NCBI RefSeq assembly: GCF_910592395.1
Contig: NC_088317.1
Span: 10,106,001 to 10,170,000, forward strand
Length of the DNA: 64,000 bases
Reading direction: 5' to 3'
From: Lineus longissimus
Lineage: Eukaryota > Nemertea > Pilidiophora > Heteronemertea > Lineidae
Of the stretch, positions 54,240 through 64,000 are shown one piece after another. A model generated the notes under the pieces. The model was not told the DNA's origin, ran no database searches, and saw nothing but the letters and a program-made list of their open reading frames with translations. The position numbers and the translations under genes were made by a program. Each line of letters begins with the position of its first letter. The stretch's first letter is position 1.

Positions 54240-56960
54240 CTGCAGGAATTACGACAACTCAAGAAAGAATACTTCAAGGTCAGAAATGACATTTTCGATA
54301 TCTTGTCAGAAGAGGTAGAGGATGAGTGTCAGAACATTAGCACGTTTCACCGGGAATTCAGGCGAGTTGATGACAAAGCGACGAGCTACATAAAAGAAGT
54401 TGAAGCAGAAGTTTCACAGTCAAGTTCCTCATCTGACCAAAGTGTACAGCACTTAACAAGCGGAAGCAGGAATCCAGGTGCAATAAAGCTGCCAAAATTG
54501 AATTTGCCTACGTTTAATGGAGATATACTGCAGCTTACAGCGTTTTGGGACTTGTTCACTTGTGCAGTGCATGCAAATGAGGGATTATCACTAGGTGTAC
54601 AGAAGTTTGCTTATTTGAGATCATCCTTAAAAGGAGCTGCTCTAAAATCTATAGAGGGATTTGAAGTGACAGAAGTCAACTATCAACATGCAGCAAAGGT
54701 ACTCTGTCAAAATAAAGATTTGGTTGAAATGTCAGAGCGTCTCATCGCTGGTAAAGTCCATTGTCACAGCAATTTGTAAGGATTCTGAGAAAGCTACGTC
54801 ACTGCGCGAACTCCACGATTTGATACGTGCCTTGGATGCCATGGGATTTAACTTAACAGATGAAAACGTTCGAAAGCTGGTAATTCCGCTGCTTCAGATT
54901 AAGATGAGTCCAGAGCTTTCAGAGAAATGCGAGTTACACAAAGCAGATATTGATGATGATGATATTACAGTTGAATCAATCTTCCAGTTCCTACAACAAG
55001 GTTTTGTCTAAGGAAGCAAGGGAGAGGACTTCACGAGCACCAGCTGTGAACAAGACAGTTGATAAACAGCATGGACCAGGGAATCAGTCGAAGTATAATC
55101 AGGGTTACCATACAGGTAACAAGAGGAAAGAATTCCCAGCATCAGCACTTCTTGGCGGCACAAAGAGCATCAGTTGCGGGTTTTGCCCTAGAAGCGGACA
55201 TGAGGCTTGGGACTGTAAAAAGCCAAGAAGAAGATAGTCAACAAACATTGGGATTAAGCAAAGTGGAACAAGCTTTGTTACAACTGCCTGAGAGTAATGA
55301 ATTTCAACCATTCAATTAAGTCCTGCAATTTGCCAACATGCCCATTGACGATTGTGAAAGAAAACATCATCGTTTACTTCACAATAAAACTCAGGAAAGC
55401 GACAAGAAGAACGTGACCATCAGTGGATTTGTTGAGGCAGGTCCATCCAAACCTACTGAGGTGTTGTTACAGACTGCACAGACAACTCTGATTGCTGAGG
55501 ATGAATCAAGAGTTCCAGTCCGAGTGTTACTAGACCCTGGTAGCCAAAGATCATATGATAGAAAACGGATTGTCGACTCTTTGGGGATTACTGGTCCAAA
55601 TGAACTCTTGAGCATTGCAACAATAGGAGGACAGACTAGTAATATGCAAAGTATGCCGAGAATCAAGCTGTCAATTGCAGATATTCATGTTAAATTCCTG
55701 GCCAGCGAAGAGATTTGTGCAAAACTGGACTTGGTTGATGTGAGATTTGAGAGATATCAACACCTGAGAGGATTTGCATTTGCAGAACATATCCGCTCGA
55801 TGGTGAAATTGATATCTTGAGGACTGCCTGTCTTTTGATGGAGAACGTGATACAGTTGTATACGGTGGAAAGAGAATTGTCCGCAATTGGAGGATAATTA
55901 CAGCCAGGTACAGAGATTGGAGACAGTCGAAAGGAGATTAAATTTTGGCAATCAAAGCAGTTTGAATAACAGTACAACCTGTCTATTGCGGACACCCAAG
56001 GGACTGGGCATTGGTGTCCGCAAAGTAGAGGTGTCATTAATAGAGAGGTGTTGCCATTATTGTCCAAAAAGTGCATTCATGTGTATAGAGACGGGGGTCG
56101 TGTAGCCTGCATATTCCATATTTCATTTAGTTTGTCCAAAAATTGGATTTATGTGTATGAACACGGGGTCGTGAAGCCTACATATTACATATTTCATTTA
56201 GTTGTAAATATTAACTATTTCAAATAATTTGATGCCATTATATGCGAACTTGAAGTTACTTTATTGGGCATTTCTAGTGGAGGTTATATTAATTTGCCAA
56301 CATATAATATTAATATTAATTTGCCGATATATGCAGGTTGTGTTCACAAGCTACATACTACATAGACAGCGTACATCCTTATAGTTGTATAGAGTCATTT
56401 GAATGAGCTACCACACATCAAGCTTTATTCTTTGTAATTAGACTAGAGCACAAGGGGACAAACAACTCAATGGACTGCAATAAATGTTACAATATACAAT
56501 AGCTTGGCAATGTGATGTACAATGAAGATAATTAAACAATACATTCGGTTTTAATTAGGAGAGCAACGGACATCAAATTCACTCCACCAGGTAATTACCT
56601 GAACTTCGTGTCTAATTATGTTCATCAATTACGCAAACTTCACACCTGTTAGGCCTCCAGAGATCTACAGAATGAATCGAGTCACATCTGGAGTAAATGT
56701 GAGCCAATTTCTTGCCATAGCGACCGTGAAGCATCACATTGAAAGGCTTGAGAAGGTTTACCCGCAAGCGGCAAGAGAGATCCAAGACAATATGTATGTT
56801 GACGACTGCCTGTCGGGAGCAGCTGGAGTCCCACGAGCTGAAGACAGATCGAAAGGATTTGATGAGAGATGGTGGTTTGGATTTTACGAAGTGGGTTAGT
56901 AACACCAAAGAAGTTATCGAACAGATAGAACCTCAGCATAGAGCTCCATCCGTTGGATTG
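54240..56960 (+). pseudogene. Decayed BEL/Pao element, plus strand
   Basis: Pieces in order: gag with IKLPKLNLPTFNGDI and YLRSSLKGAALKSIEGF (54480-54665), its continuation in another frame (54772-55010), a cysteine motif CGFCPRSGHEAWDC near 55177, an aspartic protease with VLLDPGSQRSY near 55525, a 0.75-kb foreign gap, then an RT fragment with NMYVDDCLSGA near 56790. Several frameshifts and the missing RT core show it is dead. Sequence differs from the intact BEL, so it is another family. LTRs were not found. Confidence 0.85.
55972..56056. repeat. Pogo-like MITE fragment
   Basis: TACAACCTGTCTATTGCGGA and TTAATAGAGAGGTGTT resemble the ends of the MITE at 50618-50777, but TIR complementarity is partly lost. 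It lies in the gap that separates protease and RT of the BEL relic. Confidence 0.5.
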
Positions 56961-58069
56961 ACATGAGCACGGGTGTGTTTCGGAACATTATCTTCAGTGC
57001 GTCCACAATTTTGATTTTGTGACATGAATAAAATGAGACAACAAACTTCTTTACAAAAATATGGCTGAATTAATTATTGACAAAAACACCAGGTGGCAGC
57101 ACCAGACTGCGCACCAACATATTATAAAACATACTACATCACAATCTCCAACATTCTCCCACTTAGGATATTCTGTTTCAAATACAGTTACACCCATGAC
57201 CAATTAGGAGAAACCAATTCAACAATTCGAAATAACTCCTTTTTGTTTAATCTTGGGAGAGCAAATATACACAGTGCATTGTCATTTGAGTTGATCACAT
57301 TATTATCACAAGTTCATCACAATTCCAAATACACGTACAGTTCAATAAGCCAATAGGTATTATTAAATCCACTTAGAAGCGAAGTTCAATACGATCAATT
57401 ACTTCAAACAGTACACTTACGATACATGTGAGACTAGTTTGACAACATATTGATCAATCAATTCTCAGTTTTCATCTACCATTAGTGAGTATCACATCCA
57501 AGACCAATCAAGAAGCAATCGAATTATACAAATTTATGACAAAGATGTCTATCAGTTATGTTGTCCAACATGACCAAATTATGTAATCTACACTGACTAG
57601 AACTGAGACCAAACCAACTAGACAAATTGCAGACAAATTGACAAAGCAATGCACTGAACCACAACTGACAAATTACAAGACACAAATCTGACAATACAAC
57701 AATCCAAAGTTAACAGTACAATACACTTAAATTGAAATCAAATGTTAAACTAGAACTATGAATTTGCTTGGCAGCAAATTGAATGGTCCCCACTAATTAG
57801 GGTTGAGGGAGGTGTGAAGATGTACAATGGAAGTTGTGAGGTAGGGAGGCACCTGGGTAGAAGAGCAAAGAAGGTAGTTGCTTTGTGGGATTAAATCAAG
57901 TACTTCTGTATTTTGGAGTTGTCCATAGGACTAACATAGTAGCAGCATCTGGTTTTTCTCAGAATTGGCCAGTGGTGGTGGTTTTCATGGCAGGCACAGC
58001 TGCTTTGGTCCATTTAGGAATAATTGAGTTGTCATTTGAAAAGGTATGCCGTGGCATGAAAATTGAAAA
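56961..58069. other. AT-rich intergenic, no gene recognised
   Basis: Short frames only (for example 57093-57356 and 57885-58115), no domains. Confidence 0.4.
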
Positions 58070-58071
58070 TA

Positions 58072-58231
58072 CAGTCAACCTTGCCAAAGTTGAACTTGCA
58101 TATGCCGAGATCTGATTAAGTTGAAGCAAATTTCATGCTTTTCTTTTGAATAATCATCACCTAAGTAGACTTTGTGTAAGTCGAAGAAAAATCTATGGTC
58201 CCAATAGGTTTGACTAAGGTGAGGTCTACTG
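58072..58231. mobile_element. Pogo-like MITE, 160 bp, diverged
   Basis: Ends CAGTCAACCTTG and AAGGTGAGGTCTACTG with flanking TA (58070-58071, 58232-58233). It is the same length as the MITE at 50618. The TIR match is imperfect. Confidence 0.6.
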
Positions 58232-58624
58232 TACAACGTTTTGTTTTGAGATGACAATTCAATTAAATCCTTTTTTATACTTTTGATAGAATATGAATAA
58301 CTAAGATACAAGAGATTACTAGAAAATTGAAATTTGCTTGTCAGCAAATTTGATAGCCCCCACGGGCCCACACAGTACACGTATGGAGGATTGAAGTCTA
58401 TTCCGTTACGCGGATGATCTATTTCCGGACAAACACGCTCGCGCTTTCTCAAAATCACACGCTCAATAACATTTAAACAACACCCTAACCTTTTCAGATG
58501 GGTAGGATGGATCATCGATAAGCATTTAAGGCTATTCCTTTATTTTATTCCTACATTCAACCGTCGTTCTTTGCTCAAAATACTCGACAGCTCGCCACTT
58601 CGGGGGATCCCTAACTTCGGCAAA

Positions 58625-58665
58625 GAGATACTGCCGCCATGATGCATGAGGATATGACGTCACCA
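58625..58665. promoter_or_regulatory. CRE/YY1-like motif cluster
   Basis: CTGCCGCCATGATG followed by ATGACGTCACC, the same motif pair and near-identical spacing as at 29650-29672 and 40249-40270. No gene start was recognised beside it. Confidence 0.4.
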
Positions 58666-59002
58666 TTACCGGGCGGAGCTTATGCTAATGTAGGTGTGAT
58701 TGACAGAATCGTGCCGGAGATTTGAAAGCAAATCAGAAAATCGGTGCATAAAAACGCTTCAAAAGCATCAAAATGAACCCAAATTTCGAAAAGTCTTTGG
58801 TGACGTTGAATGGTTGGGGTTATGTTTGGTGGTATACGGAAGAAAGATTTTTGGTTTATTAAGGTGTTTTAGAGAACACTCACAATAATGTTTGTGGGTG
58901 AACAGATAGAAGAATGTAGAACTTCCAGCAATATCAATATGGTCCCCAGACTGTGGGTCTGAGGCCCATAAATATCAAAACAATTAAAAGCCAATGGTGA
59001 AA

Positions 59003-60567
59003 TCAATCAATGTAAATTTTGGGTGCTTTTCTGAGTTTGAACCGATTCCTTGGTTTGACTAACCTACCATGAGTACCAACACAAGTGGTTTTAACAGATG
59101 TATCTACAGCAGGTGCCCGTCCCACAGTACTACCACTGCCAGAAGGCTTTGCAGCACCAGCAGTAAAGGCCAGGGTGTCAACAGCTCCACATTCAGAATG
59201 TTCCTGACTACTATGACACAATTCTAAATCATGCAACCTCTGAATCGACCGTACAAGTAGACCTCGGAAAGTTCTGAGTTCCACAGACCGTGTTAACCCA
59301 TCTTTCCCAGTGAACTCTTTGGTTACCAAGCCCAAAGGCCACTTCATTCGGGGTACATGATCTTCCCTGATGAGAACCAATGAACCTACGCCTACATTCC
59401 CATTGGGTTTGAATCCAGGTACTGAAGTCAGCAGATTGCGAATATACTCCCTACTCCAGACCTCCAAAAAACAACTCCAGTTGCCTTTGTCTGATAAGTT
59501 CATGCTCACTCAACTGATCCTGAGACACTGCCAAACAATTATCAAGCACATCAGTCTGAAAACCTACAGTGCAACCAATACGAAAGTGTGATGGAGTGAG
59601 TGGTTTCAGACTGTGCACCTCATCTCCTACAAATGTCAGAGGCCTGGAGTTTATACAAGCTTCCACCCCCTGTAGACTAGTAACCAGTTCAGTTTTAGTG
59701 AGACATCTCGACCCCAAGGACTTCCTTAGCGCCCACCATTCACCCCACCAGGGTGAACGTGGAGCTATGAACTGCCATTTTGGGCTGTTTGTACCATAAT
59801 ATTTCACAAGTTCTCTTTGAGTTCATTCAAAGGTTTTAGAATTATCAGAACAAAATATGGACGGCAAACCTCTACCAGCTGAGAACCTTCTCACTGCCAA
59901 CATGAAATCTTCAACACTCAATGAATCAGTCAATTCAACATGCACTGCTCTCACAACAGCACACGTGAAAAGCAGAATGTAGAGCTTGGTACTGGGTAAG
60001 TCGATGCAAAGAGAGGGCCTGCATAATCCAGGCCTGTCACTGTGTAGCTGGGAGCCTGGTGAATTCTGATGCCTGGGAGTGGCGCAGTAAACTGGATACA
60101 TGCCTGGGCATCTACTCTTTGACAAAATATACAAGCCTTCTTCTCTGACTTCACCATGCGTCTGAGTCCCATGACCCAATAGTGATCACGAAAAGAAGTA
60201 ATGACTGTATCCACACTAGCACGTTTCAACTTAATATGCTCCCACCTGATCAACAGTACAGCCAAGTGACCCTTTGGCACAATCACTGGGTGGATCTCCC
60301 CATAAATGAGTCTTGAATACTGAATACGACCACCAACTCGCATAAGTCCATCATCGTCGATGAATGGTCTCAATGCTGAAAGAGGAGAAGTTTCAGGTAG
60401 TGACTGACCACCTCTCAACAAAGACAACTCCTTTCCATACTTCACCTCCTGATCATGACGAAACAAATGCAGTTTTGCCTCAACCAATTCCTCACAGGAC
60501 AACTCTTGATCAGTACGACTCTCAGTAGGATGTGTCAGGTTATGCAGAAACCTGTAGTCCAACGCTG
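59003..60567 (-). pseudogene. BEL element (minus): integrase region
   Basis: Begins after a TIR-element insertion with LDYRFLHNLTH, then DDDGLMRVGGRIQYS, the integrase zinc finger (WEHIKLKRAS, CIFCQRVDAQ), GLDYAGPL of the DDE core, FCSDNSKTFE, PRSPWWGEWW with the core Glu, and the C-terminal NVGVGSLVLIREDHVPRMKW to the stop at 59003. At least three frame changes (near 60000, 59815 and 59480) break it. Confidence 0.88.
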
Positions 60568-61638
60568 TAAGGGGCCTTGTCCAAATTATTCGCCGAAATT
60601 CACCGGCGAATTTCTGGCGAATTTTTACAAGTTCGCCAAAATTCGCCAAAACCTCCTCAAAAATCGTCAAAAATTCGCCGGAAAGTTCGACAGAAATCGC
60701 CTAGAATTCGCCATAAAATCGCCATAAATTCGCCGGAAAATCGCCACAAATTCGCCAAAATTTCGCCGAGAAATCGCCACTGGTATTTCAATGAACTTCG
60801 CCGAAATTCGCCGATCGAAATATATCTGGCTCAAATTCGCCACAAATCGCTACAATCTGGCGAAAATCACCTCCTCGCCGGTTCCTCATTGCAATGTCGT
60901 AAAAATAGAAGATCTGTAGCTACCTTGTGTTGGATTATAAAAAATATTGGCCAAAAATAGTACATCCACTGTCAATGTAGAACTGACTGTTCAATGCACG
61001 TCTACAGAACAAAAACATTATAATTATTACTATAGTCCAGGTAACCTCGACCGCCGGGGCTGCGTCGATTCACTAGGAATAAAGCCCAATGTACAGCCAA
61101 TGTACAGAGCACTGAGAAATACTGAACGCTCCGGTATTCAGTAGGCACGAGGATACCTGGGAATCCCCAGCCTAATACCATTAGTCCCCACGGTGGCGCT
61201 GAAGTCGCTGCCTTGGGATCTCACTTATGTTCGTTTATCTGGTCGCGCCGTGTATCGTAGGATAGGAATAAGTAAATAACCACATTAACGAGGCAAAAAA
61301 CACTAACTGGAGGATGACGATACAAAGATACAAAGAACAGGGTGAGCTGCGACTGCTTTCTGGTAAAAAAATGCGCCCAAAAATACGGAAATTCGCCAGA
61401 TTTCGGCGATTTTCACTTCGCCTCTCCTCGTCGAAATTTGCCTGGTATAAATTTCGCCAACGTTCAATGATAAAAACTCGTCGAAAAATAGTCAGGAATT
61501 CGCCGAAAGTTCGCCTGAAATTCGCCATAAAATCGCCGATAATTTGCCTTCAAAATCGCCCAAACTTCGCCAAACATCGTCAGAACTTGTGGCGTTTTTG
61601 GGGCGAATTACGGCGAATAATTTGGACAAGGCCCCTAA
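60568..61638. mobile_element. TIR element with TAA duplication (PIF/Harbinger-like)
   Basis: The element 60571-61635 (1,065 bp) has perfect 25-bp TIRs starting GGGGCCTTGTCCAAATTATT. TAA is duplicated at 60568-60570 and 61636-61638, the 3-bp TWA duplication of PIF/Harbinger elements. Both subterminal regions are crowded with TTCGCC/GGCGAA words. No transposase, so it is non-autonomous. It splits the BEL polyprotein between RNase H and integrase. Confidence 0.88.
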
Positions 61639-62550
61639 TGCGAACAGCACGAAACAATCTTGGCCATCGAGTAACCAAGAGAACCTCCTCCACCGGCAAC
61701 CAATTGGTCGCTACAGCCATAAAAACCTCAACTTCACTCTGAAGAAATTGTTCAACACTCTGAAACGAACAGTGATGAATCAACTGTTGCATCAATCACT
61801 GGTTCAGACAACCAATCAGGTCCAGACAACCACAGAGTAGAACTAACCAACTCTTCAGCTAAGAGACCCCTTGTCAACAAATCGGCAGGATTTTCCTTGC
61901 CTGGGCAGTGTGACCAGAGAGAAGTGTCAGTTAACCTCTGGATCTCAGTGACTCTCTCAGCCACAAATGTCTTCCATCAGCAAGGTTCCCCCTTGACCCA
62001 GCCCAAAGCTACAGTCGAATCTGACCAGCAATGATACTGTATCTCTGGCATCTTCAATGACAATCTCACCAAGTCCAACAACCTCGCTGTAAGGAGGCAA
62101 CCAAGTAACTCTAAGCGTGGGAGGGACACCATCTTCAATGGCGCCACACAAGCCCGCGCAAGAACCAGTGAGACCTCATAACTACCATCTGGTAGTGGGA
62201 CCCTTTATCACAGAACCGTAGCCTTGTTCAGAAGAATCTCCGAAGCCATGCAACTCCAATCCAGTCCATGGACGAATTGTATAACACCTAGGAATTTTCC
62301 AATCCTTGATAACCTTCAAACCAAGAACCCAGCTTAGAAATCTACAGTGAATCCCTGATGGAACTCCAACATCCCAGTTTAAATTTAACTTCCAGACATC
62401 CTGTAGCAAGATCTCGACAGTCATAGAGTGGGGGGGGGGGGTGTGTGAGGAAACCCAATGGATCATACAGTCTAGCAATATAACTAAGTATGACACGCTT
62501 GGTTGTGACCAGAGACTCAGACACCTCTATTCCATTAAAACTGAAACAAT
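61639..62550 (-). pseudogene. BEL element (minus): RNase H and connection
   Basis: VILSYIARLYDPLGFL near 62500, CYTIRPWTGLELHGFGDSSE (RNase H start), RVTWLPPYSEV and SHCPGKENPADLLTRG (near 61890) are in the expected order. They lie in several frames, with a poly-C run (minus strand; G on plus near 62430) at one break. Confidence 0.85.
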
Positions 62551-62552
62551 CC

Positions 62553-63632
62553 TCACTTCAGACTGAGACTCTTCACATAGTCAGTACCTGTTTGCGTCAT
62601 ATGATCATCATTAGAATGACACTTGGCAAAGATAAATCCACCTTCTGACATAATCCCATCAGCCTCACGGTACAAAGAATCAGCAGCCACTCTTTCTTCT
62701 GAAGACAGAGAGGGTGTTGAAGAATCAGAATCATTAGTCACATGTACTATGTCATCTGACACAGAGGGTGTTGAAACATCAGAATTATCAACTACATGTG
62801 CTTTGACTTCAGAGGATTGAGATGATGTTGAGAAGTCAGCGCCCGAGATAAAATCATCAACATACGTGTTCTCTCTCAATTCCTCAACAGCTTTTGACTC
62901 TGGGTATTGTGACAGGTGGTATTTGATTGTTGCAATCAAGAGAAATGAAGAACAAGTATTACCAAATGGAACTCTCCTGAACCTCATGACCCTGACAGAA
63001 CCTCCATAATTCCACAAGAATCTATGCACATCTTGGTCCTTACCCAGTACTCCAACCTGTAGGAAAGCCTTCGAAATACCAACCTTCCATCTCTGAAATC
63101 TAATGAGTATCCCAACCAAGTTTCCCAAGAGACATGGACCAGGTTTCAAACAATTGTTAAGTGAAATTCCATTGATGCCCTCGGCTGATGCATCGAACAC
63201 TGGTCGAACTCTGGTAGTGAGACTAGACTCCTTCATAACGGGATGGTGAGGGAGATAGAACACCGGATGAGGAGTGACCAGTTCGGACTCTGGGACTTCC
63301 TCAATGATACCCATAGAATCCATATCCAGGAAAGCCTGATTGTAACCGGCTTTTAAGGGAGGATCCTTCGCCAATTTTCTCATCAAATTTTTCAACCTTG
63401 TCTCAGCCATCATTCTATTGTCTAACAAATTCAACTCAGAAGCATTCTCCTTCCAAGGAAGCTGAACATGGTATTTACCATCCTCAAATTTTATCGACTC
63501 ATTGAAATTCTTCAAGATTTCATCACCAGAATCCAGATTCTGTGCAGACTGAACTCCTATGGATTCTAAGTCCCAGAATTGCTCCAATGTGGACTCTGAC
63601 AAATCAGACAAACAAACCATACTAGTACTCAC
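62553..63632 (-). pseudogene. BEL element (minus): reverse transcriptase
   Basis: 359 codons with VQLPWKENASELNLLDNR, VFYLPHHPV, VRPVFDASAEGINGISLN, GNLVGILIRFQRW and ENTYVDDFISGADF. The YVDD box is intact, but the first catalytic Asp of the palm, expected just before ISKAFLQV, reads Gly (VGISKAF), so the enzyme should be inactive. A Ser/Asp-rich spacer with two imperfect copies of a DNSDVSTPS-type repeat follows. Upstream protease and gag are not clearly present by 64000. Confidence 0.88.
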
Positions 63633-64000
63633 TTCCTCATGATGAGTGACTACAAGAACCTGACAATAACCATCAAAATACCGATTCCTGTGCCACCAGA
63701 CAATCTGATAACACCACTCTTCGCAAAGCTCTAGTATGAATCTAAACCAACCAGAATATCAATCTGAACTTCCCGATCAACCTCTTAAGAATCTGCCATC
63801 TGAAGATGTTCAATAGAACCTAGTACTTCCCTTGAGACACTATGCCTATGCATGGATGAACAAACAGACTTTGTACTGTCTTAGCTACCGGTTACGTTAG
63901 GATTAACTTGATATTAACGGATTAAAACAGAATTGAATCCAACAATCTATCAGTCTTTATTCTCATGTTCCGCTAACTACACAAGTACCACGGGTCTCAA
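63633..64000. other. Upstream remnant of BEL, no clear domain
   Basis: Probably decayed BEL protease/gag sequence on the minus strand given its position, but I cannot identify motifs. The window ends here. Confidence 0.35.

Noticed and set aside
1-64000. rRNA, riboswitch or bacterial operon structure
   Set aside because: None seen; introns and animal-type domains show a eukaryotic window.

Overview
The window is eukaryotic DNA from an animal and is almost entirely repetitive. I see GT/AG introns, THAP, PHD and P2X7-tail-like domains, several retrotransposon classes and many terminal-inverted-repeat (TIR) elements. I see no rRNA, tRNA, operon or CRISPR. Dispersed repeats that begin with AACAAGAGGCCC or end in palindromic AGCTCACC..GGTGAGCT are, from general knowledge, common in marine lophotrochozoans such as bivalves. 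A marine invertebrate is therefore my best guess, but the species is not decided by the sequence.

Layout. 764-9663: a complete, young Ty3/gypsy retrotransposon on the minus strand (218-bp LTRs differing at 1 base, GTCG target duplication). 9664-15790: mostly non-coding, with dispersed repeats, one short acidic ORF and a 37-bp palindrome between 9-bp direct repeats. 15793-16468: a near-perfect 324-bp-arm inverted repeat. 16860-28232: a minus-strand APE-type LINE (ORF1, endonuclease, RT), split by a complete BEL/Pao element (19759-26659, 612-bp LTRs, ACTCC duplication), by a 1.1-kb insertion, and ended by a 443-bp MITE whose second copy lies at 46791-47233.

29614-40307: two multi-exon genes face each other. 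A plus-strand THAP-domain, transposase-like gene (29861-34567) converges on a minus-strand gene with a cysteine-rich domain like the P2X7 receptor tail (36374-34693, possible first exon at 40189). The outer ends carry the same blocks in inverted order (CGTCTGCTA, GGCCGCCAT, a CRE, ATGGACA). I read this as a candidate large two-gene DNA transposon, or a pair of genes descended from one. It has since been hit by a LINE 3' end, two elements with 9-bp duplications, a hAT-like MITE and pogo-like MITEs.

40333-54200: dispersed repeats, a possible solo LTR with TATA box and poly(A) signal (42784-43211), a 50-bp minisatellite split by MITEs, a decayed Ulp1-protease/PHD gene (minus, 51866-52469), and an element whose inverted arms are made of short tandem repeats (52689-53485). 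54240-56960: remains of a plus-strand BEL element. 59003-63632: a decayed minus-strand BEL element cut in its integrase region by a TIR element with a TAA duplication (60571-61635).

The genes do not form a pathway. The window records repeated rounds of nested transposition, in which target duplications and frame continuity let several insertion orders be read directly.
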